Below the pieces are notes generated by a model. It made no database searches. It was not told where the DNA came from and worked only from the letters and a program-made list of their open reading frames with translations. DNA of 5,687 bases. Source: Thermoleophilaceae bacterium (lineage in GTDB: Bacteria; Actinomycetota; Thermoleophilia; Solirubrobacterales; Thermoleophilaceae). Location of the stretch: positions 1 to 5,687 of the forward strand of contig JACCTJ010000202.1 in NCBI GenBank assembly GCA_013812485.1, read 5' to 3'. Below, piece by piece: positions 1 to 4,945 of the stretch. The stretch's first letter is position 1; the number at the start of each line of letters is the position of its first letter. The position numbers and the translations under genes are program-made.

Positions 1-47
1 CGCAGCTTGCGGATGACCTGCTCCGGGGTGTGCCTGCGTCGCTTCAA
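1..47 (-). CDS. IS3-family transposase ORF A, N-terminal fragment (runs off left edge)
   Basis: Read on the minus strand from a TTG codon at 47-45, the sequence translates to LKRRRHTPEQVIRKLR, with the initiating Leu read as Met. This matches the opening of the helix-turn-helix ORF A protein of IS3-family elements (the K-R-x-HTPEQ-x-I-x-KLR pattern), which binds the IS ends and is normally followed by the DDE integrase ORF B. Only 16 codons are inside the window; the rest lies to the left. The TTG start is chosen because a perfect AGGAGG sits 8 bases upstream and no ATG or GTG fits. Whether the full element is intact cannot be judged here. Confidence 0.8.
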   Translation of the reverse strand, partial: MKRRRHTPEQVIRKL

Positions 48-55
48 CGTGTAGT

Positions 56-61
56 CCTCCT
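56..61 (-). promoter_or_regulatory. Shine-Dalgarno of the IS transposase ORF A
   Basis: A perfect AGGAGG on the minus strand lies 8 bases before the TTG codon at 47-45 and decides that start. It is notable because several host genes in this window show no such leader. Confidence 0.7.
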
Positions 62-128
62 CGCCCATCATCACGGGCGGGTAGAACTCTCACAAGCACC
101 GGACCGAACTCAGGGGGTCACGCCACGC

Positions 129-290
129 TTACTCGACGGGCTCCGAGAACGTTTCGCAGAGATACAGGGCCCACTTGCGCTCGAATCAGAGCTCGTCGTT
201 CAGCGCGCAGAGGACTTCGGCCGGAGGCTCGGATTCGACGGTCTTGGACTTGCGGCTGAATATCTTGAGCACCTCGCCGACGACCGAGAT
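129..290 (-). pseudogene. Short coding-like remnant with in-frame TGA, next to the IS end
   Basis: On the minus strand one frame from about 290 to a TAA at 131-129 has strongly GC-rich third positions. It encodes a segment ending SEPPAEVLCALNDEL, then a TGA at 188-186, then FERKWALYLCETFSEPVE. Codon bias continues past the TGA, which suggests a former CGA (Arg) codon changed to TGA. An AAGGAG at 304-299 lies 8 bases before an ATC codon (290-288), which could be a rare or mutated start; no ATG or GTG fits there. Bias disappears upstream of about 300. I do not recognise the protein. Alternatives are a genuine 34-residue peptide ending at the TGA, or the truncated 3' end of a gene rearranged during IS insertion, since the IS end is only 9 bases beyond the final stop. 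Confidence 0.4.
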
Positions 291-497
291 CTTCTCGACT
301 CCTTGACGTGGGTCGGCGGGAGGAACTAGGGCTGTCGACCGGTTGCTAGCTGCCTGCTCGCAACCGGCAGGGCGACACGCTCGTGCCTGTTGTCCGAGCC
401 GGTCTTCCTTGCCACGCACTTTACATAACCTACATTATCGAGCGTACCTCGAGCGCGCGCGCCGCTGAGCCGAGCGCTTGCCACACCGCATCCCGAG
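291..497. other. Gene-free region between the remnant and vapC
   Basis: No frame here keeps the GC-rich third-position bias of the neighbouring genes, and no RNA gene was recognised. It lies downstream of vapC on the minus strand. It holds an 8-bp inverted repeat (339-367) and a distinctly AT-rich patch at about 420-440 containing two imperfect tandem 9-mers, TACATAACC (422-430) and TACATTATC (431-439), which match at 7 of 9 positions. No terminator with a T run was found. It may be a recombination scar left by mobile DNA, but that is inference. Confidence 0.5.
339..367. repeat. 8-bp perfect inverted repeat
   Basis: CCGGTTGC (339-346) is repeated as GCAACCGG (360-367) around a 13-base spacer. 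An alternative overlapping pairing, CTGCC (350-354) with GGCAG (366-370), also exists. Neither arm is followed by a T run on either strand, so it does not look like a standard intrinsic terminator. Confidence 0.5.
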
Positions 498-905
498 CTA
501 CCCAACCGCCTCCCCGGGCAGCACTGCCAATCCGGAAGAGACGAGATCGCGGATGTCACAGCTGACCAGCCGAGCGCCAATGGCGATCGCGGCGGCGACG
601 TACGCAGCGTCATACACCGAGAGATCGTGGCTCTCGGCGAGTTCGGTCGCCGCGGCGACCAAGGCCTCGTCGCAGCGCACAAGCCCGCCGTCGTCCTGGA
701 GTGCGCGGACCGCTCCACGCAGTCGCCGGGCGGCGGAGAGATCGTGCCATGCCCGCACTGCGACGTTCGTGACTTCGTAGTACGCCAGATCGAGCGTCGC
801 GACGGGTTCCGGTCCGCTAAGGAGACTGCGAGCTCCGTCGTGATGGGCGTCACCGACATCCTCGCGCGCCAGCAGCACGCTGGCGTCGGCGAGCCAGGTC
901 GTCAT
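498..905 (-). CDS. vapC: VapC-type PIN-domain ribonuclease toxin
   Basis: A 135-residue protein of normal length for a single-domain VapC toxin. PIN-domain toxins are magnesium-dependent ribonucleases that block translation by cutting tRNA, rRNA or other RNA. The acidic active-site residues are all visible in the expected order: D7 (in LADASVLL), E44 (in YYEVTN), D99 (in VYDAAYVAAA) and D117 (in LVSCDIRDL). The toxin therefore looks catalytically intact. Its ATG overlaps the stop of the upstream antitoxin gene as ATGA (905-902), the usual translational coupling of such pairs. There is no membrane segment, so it is a cytoplasmic protein. The RNA target cannot be predicted from the sequence. 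Confidence 0.92.
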   Translation of the reverse strand: MTTWLADASVLLAREDVGDAHHDGARSLLSGPEPVATLDLAYYEVTNVAVRAWHDLSAARRLRGAVRALQDDGGLVRCDEALVAAATELAESHDLSVYDAAYVAAAIAIGARLVSCDIRDLVSSGLAVLPGEAVG

Positions 906-1129
906 CTTCGTGGTCGATGGCGCTTCACGAGCTCGGCCGCACCGCCCCCGTGAGGCGCCGCCCCGCGCATCAGCTCCTCGATCCGAGCAGCTCGCTCGGC
1001 GCCGCGCCGGCGAAGGGCGTCGTCGGCAAAGCTCCGCAGCAGGCCGCTGCGTGTGGTCCCGCGTCGTGCCGCCTCGGCGTCAACGGCGTCGAGGAGCTCG
1101 TCGGGCAGGGAGACCATCACCTTGGCCAT
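902..1129 (-). CDS. vapB: Ribbon-helix-helix antitoxin, partner of the PIN toxin
   Basis: A 75-residue protein beginning MAKVMVSLPDELLDAVD. The short N-terminal strand (about residues 2-8) followed by two helices (about 9-38, with the G-T-T-R-S turn between them) is the ribbon-helix-helix DNA-binding fold of VapB/CopG-like antitoxins. These dimerise, bind the operon promoter and cover the toxin active site through their C-terminal half, here the Arg-rich stretch 40-75. The gene precedes vapC and overlaps it by 4 bases. The start is the ATG at 1129, six bases after a TATACT hexamer. No Shine-Dalgarno fits in that gap, which suggests a leaderless message. A palindrome over the hexamer is a likely autoregulatory operator. 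Confidence 0.88.
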   Translation of the reverse strand: MAKVMVSLPDELLDAVDAEAARRGTTRSGLLRSFADDALRRRGAERAARIEELMRGAAPHGGGAAELVKRHRPRR

Positions 1130-1135
1130 GGCGTC

Positions 1136-1161
1136 AGTATACCCGGTATTGCTCGTACCAA
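1136..1161 (-). promoter_or_regulatory. Probable vapBC promoter with overlapping operator palindrome
   Basis: On the minus strand TATACT (1141-1136) matches five of six bases of the TATAAT -10 consensus and ends six bases before the vapB ATG, so transcription would begin at or next to the start codon. The perfect odd palindrome ATACCCGGTAT (1139-1149) overlaps the hexamer, and a second inverted pair, GGTA (1145-1148) with TACC (1156-1159), lies beside it. Both are well placed for repression by the ribbon-helix-helix antitoxin. The -35 region is weak: TTGGTA (1161-1156) is only 14 bases away. Confidence 0.5.
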
Positions 1162-1245
1162 GGCGACGCGACGAGCGACCTTCCTTGCCCGAGAGAGCGA
1201 GCGCCTGGCCGCCCTCGGCCCGGCCGTCACCGTCGAGCCGGCGCC

Positions 1246-3621
1246 CTATTCCGGCCCAGCCGATCCAGTCGAGCCGGCCGCCTCTCGAGGTCCAAGCGCG
1301 CTACCGACCGCCTCCCTCACCAGCGCGCGCAGGTGGCGCGCGCCGTCGGTGAGCGGGCTGGTGTGACCGTCGGCGTAGAGCTCGACCAGCCAGCGGTCTC
1401 CGTAACCATCGCCAACGGCGGCGGCGAGCACAGCGGACATCCCCCAACCCTTGAGCAGATCCCGCTCCGCGGGGTCGGCGGACAGATCGTCGGCGCTGAC
1501 CACGAAGCTTCCCCCCGCGGCCAGAAGGTCGGCCGTCATGGGATAGTCGCTGAGGACGTAAAGGTGCTCGTCGCTGTCGAAGCGCACTCCGCCGGCGCGC
1601 GCGGCGCGCGTGTCGACGACGTGCAGGGTCTCGATCATCGTTGCGTCCGACCGAGCGACGGAGATCGCCCACGCCGAGGCATCGAGGACCTCTCCGCATC
1701 GGCTCGCGACCTCGCCGAGGCGATCGAGCGGCGGCGCGGCCGCAAGATCCGAGTCGAGCATCCTGAGCGCGTCGGCGAGGACGGCGTCGAGCGCATCCTC
1801 GACCCGCCGGAACCCTGCGTCCGGGATGGTCACGCGCCGGGTCTCGCGCCGCTCGCGCCAGGCCGCGCGAGGATCGGCCTCGGCGACGTAGACCCGCGAG
1901 CGACCGGTGCGCTTGGCCGTGTACTGGGCCGCGTCGGCCGCGCGCAGCAGGTCGACCGCGCGCCGCGCGCCCGTTCCGATCGAGGCCAGACCCGCGGAGA
2001 CGCTAAGCGGCGGCGACCCGAGCTGCAGCTCGCCTAGCACCCTCTCGGCCAGGGCACGCGCCGAGACGACGTCGACCGCCGGCAACACGAGGCAGAACTC
2101 GTCGCCCGAGATCCGCGTGGCGAAGGCGTCGCCGCGAGCGGCCGCCGCTGCCTCGAGCACGCGAGCGACGCGGACGAGCGCCTCGTCGCCGGAGGCGTGG
2201 CCGCCGCTGTCGTTGATCTGCTTGAGATTGTCGAGGTCGCACACGAGCAGCGACAGGTCCTCTCCCCGCTCGAGGGCCGCCTCGACGGCGGGCTCGAGCC
2301 GCTCGTCCAGCGCCCGCCGGTTGGCGAGACCGGTGAGCGCGTCCTCGAGCGCGAGCTCGACGACGTGGCCGAACAGCTCCGCCCGTCCGATCGCCGCGGC
2401 GATCTGCCCGCTCACCGCCTCCAGGAAGCGCATCTCGCGGTCGGAGAAGGGCGGCCCGCCGGCATCGCGAGTGACGTAGAGCTCCCCCCACACGCCGTCG
2501 GCGAAGCGGATCGGGATGACCGCACCGGACGTGCGCCCGAGCCGTTGCAACAGCTCGACCTCGGGGTCGGTCGAAGGTCCGTCGGCGCCGACGCGGTGCG
2601 GGCGGCCCTCGCGCAGGAACTCCTCGAGAAAGGGAAACTGATCGACAGTGTAAGTCTCGTCACGCGGGCGGCGCTCCTCCCCTTCGGCGAGCTCGCCGGC
2701 GTTGACGATCGTGCGCAACACCCCGGCGGAGGGCTCCCACCGCGAGACCGAGGCCGAGGTCGCGCCGAGGGCTGCACAGATCTCATCCGCCGCGGTCTCG
2801 GCCACGTGCTCGATGCGATGACCCGCCGAGGTCGCGGCGGCGACCGCGAGCAGCGCCCGCAGCTCGCCTTGGGCCATCGAGTCGCCGAGCGCGGGGGGCG
2901 TGGCGAGCGGCTCGGCGTCCGAGCCCCAGTCGGCTCCGAGCGAGGCGACGAGCGCGTCGACGACCCGCGGGTCGAAATCCCGGCCCGCGCAGCGGCGTAC
3001 CTTCTCGAGCGCCCGCGCGGGCTCAAGCGCCTCTCGGTAGGGACGGTCGGAGGCGAGTGCGTGGAAGGCGTCGCAGGCCAGCACGATCCGTGAGGCGAGC
3101 GGAATCGCCTCGCCCAAGAGGCCGTCGGGATAGCCCGAGCCGTCCCAGTGCTCGTGCTCGTGGCGCACGGCGTCTGCCACCCCGTCGAGTCCCGGGAGCG
3201 GGCGCAGGATGCGCTCTCCTATGGCGGAGTGCTCGCGCATGGTCTCCCACTCGTCCTCGGAGAGCTTCCTCGGCTTATGCAGGATCGCGTCGGGGGTGCA
3301 GATCTTCCCGATGTCGTGCAGCAGAGCGGTGGTGCTGACGAGTTCGAGCTCGTCTCCCTCCAGGCCGAGTCGCCGGGCGACCGCGAGCGAGAGCCCGTGC
3401 ACGGCGTCGGAATGTCCGCCCGCGTAGCTGTCGCGCGCCTCGAGCGCCGCGGCGAGCGAGCGCACGACCGCCCGGTAGGTCTGAGTGGCCCGGCCCTGGT
3501 CGGCCTCGAGCTCGCGCAGCACGGCGACGAGCGTCTGCTCGCCCGCCGCCAATCCGCGCGCGGCGTCGAGCGCCTGGCGGCGCAGCCGATCGAGCCCGCC
3601 GCTCGAGGATGCCGAGGTCAT
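1246..3621 (-). CDS. HD-GYP / GAF / GGDEF-type / GAF-like cyclic-di-GMP signalling protein
   Basis: A 791-residue soluble protein with no signal peptide or membrane segment. An HD-GYP phosphodiesterase domain (about 50-226) shows GHS (H70), LLHDIGKI (H102, D103), H131, H156 and WDGSGYPDG (163-165). A GAF domain spans about 251-418. A GGDEF-type domain (about 424-582) shows DALTGLANRR, metal Asp462 in CDLDNLKQIND, and the signature SGDEF (505-509) with Ser for the first Gly. The inhibitory RxxD site is not kept: R496 is present but Ala is at 499. A second GAF-like domain covers about 606-775. HD-GYP domains hydrolyse cyclic-di-GMP and GGDEF domains make it; GAF domains sense small ligands. The usual HHE motif reads EHE here (E155). 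The ATG at 3621 is preferred over one at 3753 because the 44 extra codons lack codon bias, the longer form would overlap the upstream gene, and a -10-like hexamer sits six bases before 3621. Net enzyme direction is uncertain. Confidence 0.92.
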   Translation of the reverse strand: MTSASSSGGLDRLRRQALDAARGLAAGEQTLVAVLRELEADQGRATQTYRAVVRSLAAALEARDSYAGGHSDAVHGLSLAVARRLGLEGDELELVSTTALLHDIGKICTPDAILHKPRKLSEDEWETMREHSAIGERILRPLPGLDGVADAVRHEHEHWDGSGYPDGLLGEAIPLASRIVLACDAFHALASDRPYREALEPARALEKVRRCAGRDFDPRVVDALVASLGADWGSDAEPLATPPALGDSMAQGELRALLAVAAATSAGHRIEHVAETAADEICAALGATSASVSRWEPSAGVLRTIVNAGELAEGEERRPRDETYTVDQFPFLEEFLREGRPHRVGADGPSTDPEVELLQRLGRTSGAVIPIRFADGVWGELYVTRDAGGPPFSDREMRFLEAVSGQIAAAIGRAELFGHVVELALEDALTGLANRRALDERLEPAVEAALERGEDLSLLVCDLDNLKQINDSGGHASGDEALVRVARVLEAAAAARGDAFATRISGDEFCLVLPAVDVVSARALAERVLGELQLGSPPLSVSAGLASIGTGARRAVDLLRAADAAQYTAKRTGRSRVYVAEADPRAAWRERRETRRVTIPDAGFRRVEDALDAVLADALRMLDSDLAAAPPLDRLGEVASRCGEVLDASAWAISVARSDATMIETLHVVDTRAARAGGVRFDSDEHLYVLSDYPMTADLLAAGGSFVVSADDLSADPAERDLLKGWGMSAVLAAAVGDGYGDRWLVELYADGHTSPLTDGARHLRALVREAVGSALGPREAAGSTGSAGPE

Positions 3622-3627
3622 CCGGTG

Positions 3628-3655
3628 AGTATCGGCAGCTTCGCCCGCGCGGCAA
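3628..3655 (-). promoter_or_regulatory. Probable promoter of the HD-GYP/GGDEF gene
   Basis: On the minus strand TTGCCG (3655-3650, four of six to TTGACA) is separated by 16 bases from GATACT (3633-3628, four of six to TATAAT). The hexamer ends six bases before the ATG at 3621, the same distance as in vapB. This supports a leaderless message and the shorter start. It lies in the 115-base gap after the upstream gene. Confidence 0.4.
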
Positions 3656-3736
3656 GCGCCGCGCGCGGGAAGCGTACGAATGCTGACGGGCGCTGGGCGC
3701 AAAGGTGTCGCCTCTGGAGCCTGAGCGCGAGCACCG

Positions 3737-3991
3737 CTACCAGAGGAACTCATCGATCAGCCGCATGACCTGGTCGCCCGGCACGGGCCCCACGCGCAGC
3801 GTCCAGCTCCGCCCGTCGACTCCCTGGCGAAGACGGTGCTTGATCAGCGCCTCCTCGAGCAGCCCACGGACCACGGTCGCGCGACGGTTCCCCGCGGCGC
3901 CGCGCCACTCCACGTCGACGCCGAAGCCACCGGCCTCGACCGGCCAGATCGTCAACCGATCGGGACGCGTCGCCCCGAGCGCGCGCTCCAC
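3737..3991 (-). CDS. Small conserved-looking protein of unknown function, coupled to the Cys-triplet gene
   Basis: An 84-residue protein from GTG at 3991, beginning VERALGATRPDRLTIWPV and ending MRLIDEFLW. I do not recognise a family. The sequence looks like a small alpha/beta fold: strands around LTIWPV and FGVDVEW, a long amphipathic helix around ATVVRGLLEEALIKHRL, a strand at SWTLRVGPV and a final helix. There is no Cys, signal peptide or membrane segment. Third codon positions are strongly GC-biased throughout, which supports a real gene. The GTG lies two bases after the TGA of the Cys-triplet gene (3996-3994), so the two are probably translated together and may act together. The frame stays open upstream to an ATG at 4078, but that extension is Arg-rich shadow of the Cys-repeat DNA, so the GTG is preferred. 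Confidence 0.65.
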   Translation of the reverse strand: MERALGATRPDRLTIWPVEAGGFGVDVEWRGAAGNRRATVVRGLLEEALIKHRLRQGVDGRSWTLRVGPVPGDQVMRLIDEFLW

Positions 3992-3993
3992 GC

Positions 3994-4173
3994 TCAGCGA
4001 ACGCGGCCGATGACGCCGACCGCTCCCCGCAGCCCGACGCAGCCGATGCACCCGACACAACCGACGCAGCCGATGCACGCCACGCAGCCGAGGCAGCCGA
4101 CGTTCGCGATCCCCCCGACCACGCCGGCGCTCCCCACTATTCCGATGCTCACCGCGACTCCGGCGCTCCCCAC
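3994..4173 (-). CDS. Hydrophobic-Gly-X triplet repeat protein with seven-Cys tract
   Basis: From GTG at 4173 this frame gives 59 residues, almost entirely triplets of hydrophobic residue, Gly and a variable third residue: V-G-S, A-G-V, I-G-I, V-G-S and so on. It then has seven consecutive triplets ending in Cys (C27, C30, C33, C36, C39, C42, C45), as in VGCLGCVACIGCVGC, and closes with VGLRGAVGVIGRVR. This resembles Cys/Gly repeat proteins I recall loosely from actinobacterial genomes, with no function I can name. Evenly spaced CxxC pairs could bind metal or an iron-sulfur cluster, form disulfides, or stack in a triplet helix; all of that is inference. No signal peptide is seen. The same repeat continues upstream in another frame (4184-4246), so the true start may be GTG at 4246 with a frame break near 4190-4196. 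The other strand gives only a Pro/Thr-rich shadow. The next gene starts two bases downstream. Confidence 0.6.
   Translation of the reverse strand: MGSAGVAVSIGIVGSAGVVGGIANVGCLGCVACIGCVGCVGCIGCVGLRGAVGVIGRVR
4034..4078 (-). repeat. 18-bp exact direct repeat coding the Cys triplets
   Basis: CCGACGCAGCCGATGCAC occurs at 4034-4051 and exactly again at 4061-4078, a period of 27 bases or nine codons. On the minus strand each copy encodes Cys-Ile-Gly-Cys-Val-Gly type triplets. Identical third bases in both copies suggest recent duplication or slippage growth of the Cys tract. Confidence 0.7.
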
Positions 4174-4225
4174 GACGCCGCCGCTACCGATCGTGGCCCG
4201 CTGCGACCACCCCGGCGCTCCCGAC
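4116..4225 (-). repeat. Three related copies of a VGSAGV-coding repeat
   Basis: Near-identical units lie at 4204-4225, 4155-4173 and 4116-4137, sharing the core GGCGCTCCC (at 4214, 4162 and 4126). On the minus strand each encodes VGSAGV. The cores are 36 bases apart for the last two, in frame, but 52 apart for the first two, which is 17 codons plus one base. The first unit is therefore in a different frame. Confidence 0.65.
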
Positions 4226-4246
4226 CGTGGCCGCGCTCGCGGTCAC
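4184..4246 (-). other. Out-of-frame upstream portion of the triplet-repeat gene
   Basis: From GTG at 4246 to TAG at 4186-4184 this frame reads VTASAATVGSAGVVAAGHDR, which contains the same VGSAGVV unit as the Cys protein. Removing one base near 4190-4196 would join it smoothly to the ATIGSGGVVGSAGV that follows in the Cys-protein frame. It is probably the N-terminal part of the same gene, separated by a mutation or sequencing indel. If not, it is a 20-residue leader or a chance product of the repeats. Confidence 0.45.
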
Positions 4247-4282
4247 GCCCTCGTGATCAGGGCGGCCCCGCCAGCGCGGGAG

Positions 4283-4902
4283 CTAACCCCGCGAGCGGTA
4301 CACGGCCTGGCCTGAGCCCACGCGCTCTAGGTCGTCGTCGAGGATGGCCTCGACGTCGAGCACGAGCCTGATCTCGTTCGAGACCACCACTCCCCCTCCG
4401 GGAAGCTCGGTCCTGCCACGAGACGCCGAAGTCGTGTCGGTTGAGCACGGTACGGGCCTCGAACCCGAGCCGCCGCATCTCGCCGCGGCTCTCGTCCCCG
4501 ACCCAGTAGGGCGTCGCCCACTGCCCGAGGTAGGCGACCTCGAGGGAGACCTCGCGCGTGACGCCCCGCAGGGTCAGGTCGGCCACCGCCCGGTAGTCGT
4601 TGTCACCGGTGCGCTCGACGAAGCGACCGCGAAAGGCGATCGCCGGGTGGTTCTCGACATCGAGGAAGTCCGCGGAGCGCAGATGCGCGTCGCGGTCGGG
4701 CTCACCGGTCCAGATGCCGGTCGCGTCGATCTCGCCCCCGAAGGTCGAGCCCAGCGGATCCTCGCGGTGGAGCTCGACCTTGCCGTGGATGTCCTTGAAC
4801 AGGCCTCGGACCCAGGTGACCATCGTGGCGGGCGCGGAACTCGGCCTCGGTGTGGCCCGGCTCGAAGCTCCAGGTCGTAACGGCGTCGGGCAGCTCGCGC
4901 AT
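4283..4902 (-). pseudogene. YceI-family protein gene with two frame breaks
   Basis: Joining three frames gives about 205 residues, close to normal length for the YceI family, whose lipocalin-like beta barrels bind isoprenoid-type lipids. The parts are MRELPDAVTTWSFEPGHTEA through H26 (ATG at 4902), then a middle frame with MVTWVRGLFKDIHG, LRSADFLDVENHP, LTLRGVTREV and ARTVLNRHDFGVSWQ, then ELPGGGVVVSNEIRL to a TAG at 4285-4283. The first break is near 4824, where the usual HMMV-type stretch is a two-base deletion or one-base insertion away. The second is one extra base near 4409. Uncorrected, the middle frame runs 4925-4257 with non-family ends. No signal peptide is visible, so a cytoplasmic form is likely. 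The gene is divergent from the antiporter. It is either a recent pseudogene or an intact gene with sequence errors. Confidence 0.82.
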
Positions 4903-4933
4903 GACACGGCAAGGCTAGCCCACACCCCCTCGC

Positions 4934-4945
4934 CACAATGAGGCC
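4934..4945 (+). promoter_or_regulatory. Candidate -10 for the antiporter
   Basis: CACAAT (4934-4939) matches four of six bases of TATAAT and is followed by six bases (GAGGCC) before the GTG at 4946, the same geometry as for vapB and the HD-GYP gene. No convincing -35 is seen. A minus-strand TAGCCT (4917-4912), 9 bases before the YceI ATG, may be the divergent -10, giving two promoters packed into a 43-base gap. Confidence 0.35.

Larger units (their letters stand above)
1..120 (-). mobile_element. IS3-family insertion sequence, left-end portion
   Basis: The fragment of ORF A is preceded by about 70 bases of non-coding leader. Read on the minus strand from position 120, this begins TGACCCCCTGAGTTCGG. 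A TGA start followed by a C run and then a GTCCGG is typical of IS3-family terminal inverted repeats, so position 120 is taken as the outer end of the element. The other end and the target duplication lie outside the window, so the boundary is inferred from one end only. Confidence 0.6.

Noticed and set aside
30..329. 99-residue plus-strand frame across the IS end
   Set aside because: It runs through the IS terminus and opposite the transposase start; no family resemblance.
910..2037. Long 375-residue open frame on the plus strand opposite vapB and the HD-GYP gene
   Set aside because: Arg/Gly-rich shadow typical of high-GC DNA; the minus strand carries recognisable VapB and GAF/GGDEF domains across the same bases.
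3622..3753. 44-residue N-terminal extension of the HD-GYP protein from an ATG at 3753
   Set aside because: Codons there lack the GC-rich third positions of the rest, the extension would overlap the upstream gene, and a -10-like hexamer precedes the ATG at 3621.
3992..4078. Arg-rich N-terminal extension of the 84-residue protein from an ATG at 4078
   Set aside because: The extension reads the Cys-repeat DNA out of frame; the GTG two bases after the preceding stop is a better start.
4034..4225. Possible CRISPR-like array
   Set aside because: Repeats have protein-coding periodicity, no unique spacers of constant length, and no cas genes nearby.
4267..4280. Short hairpin CCCGC/GCGGG after the YceI gene as a terminator
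   Set aside because: Only five base pairs and no T run; expected by chance in GC-rich DNA.
3836..4315. Plus-strand Pro/Thr/Gln repeat protein (TQP-type repeats)
   Set aside because: It is the antisense of the Cys-Gly triplet repeats; its upstream half is antisense to the 84-residue gene and it has no clear start signal.
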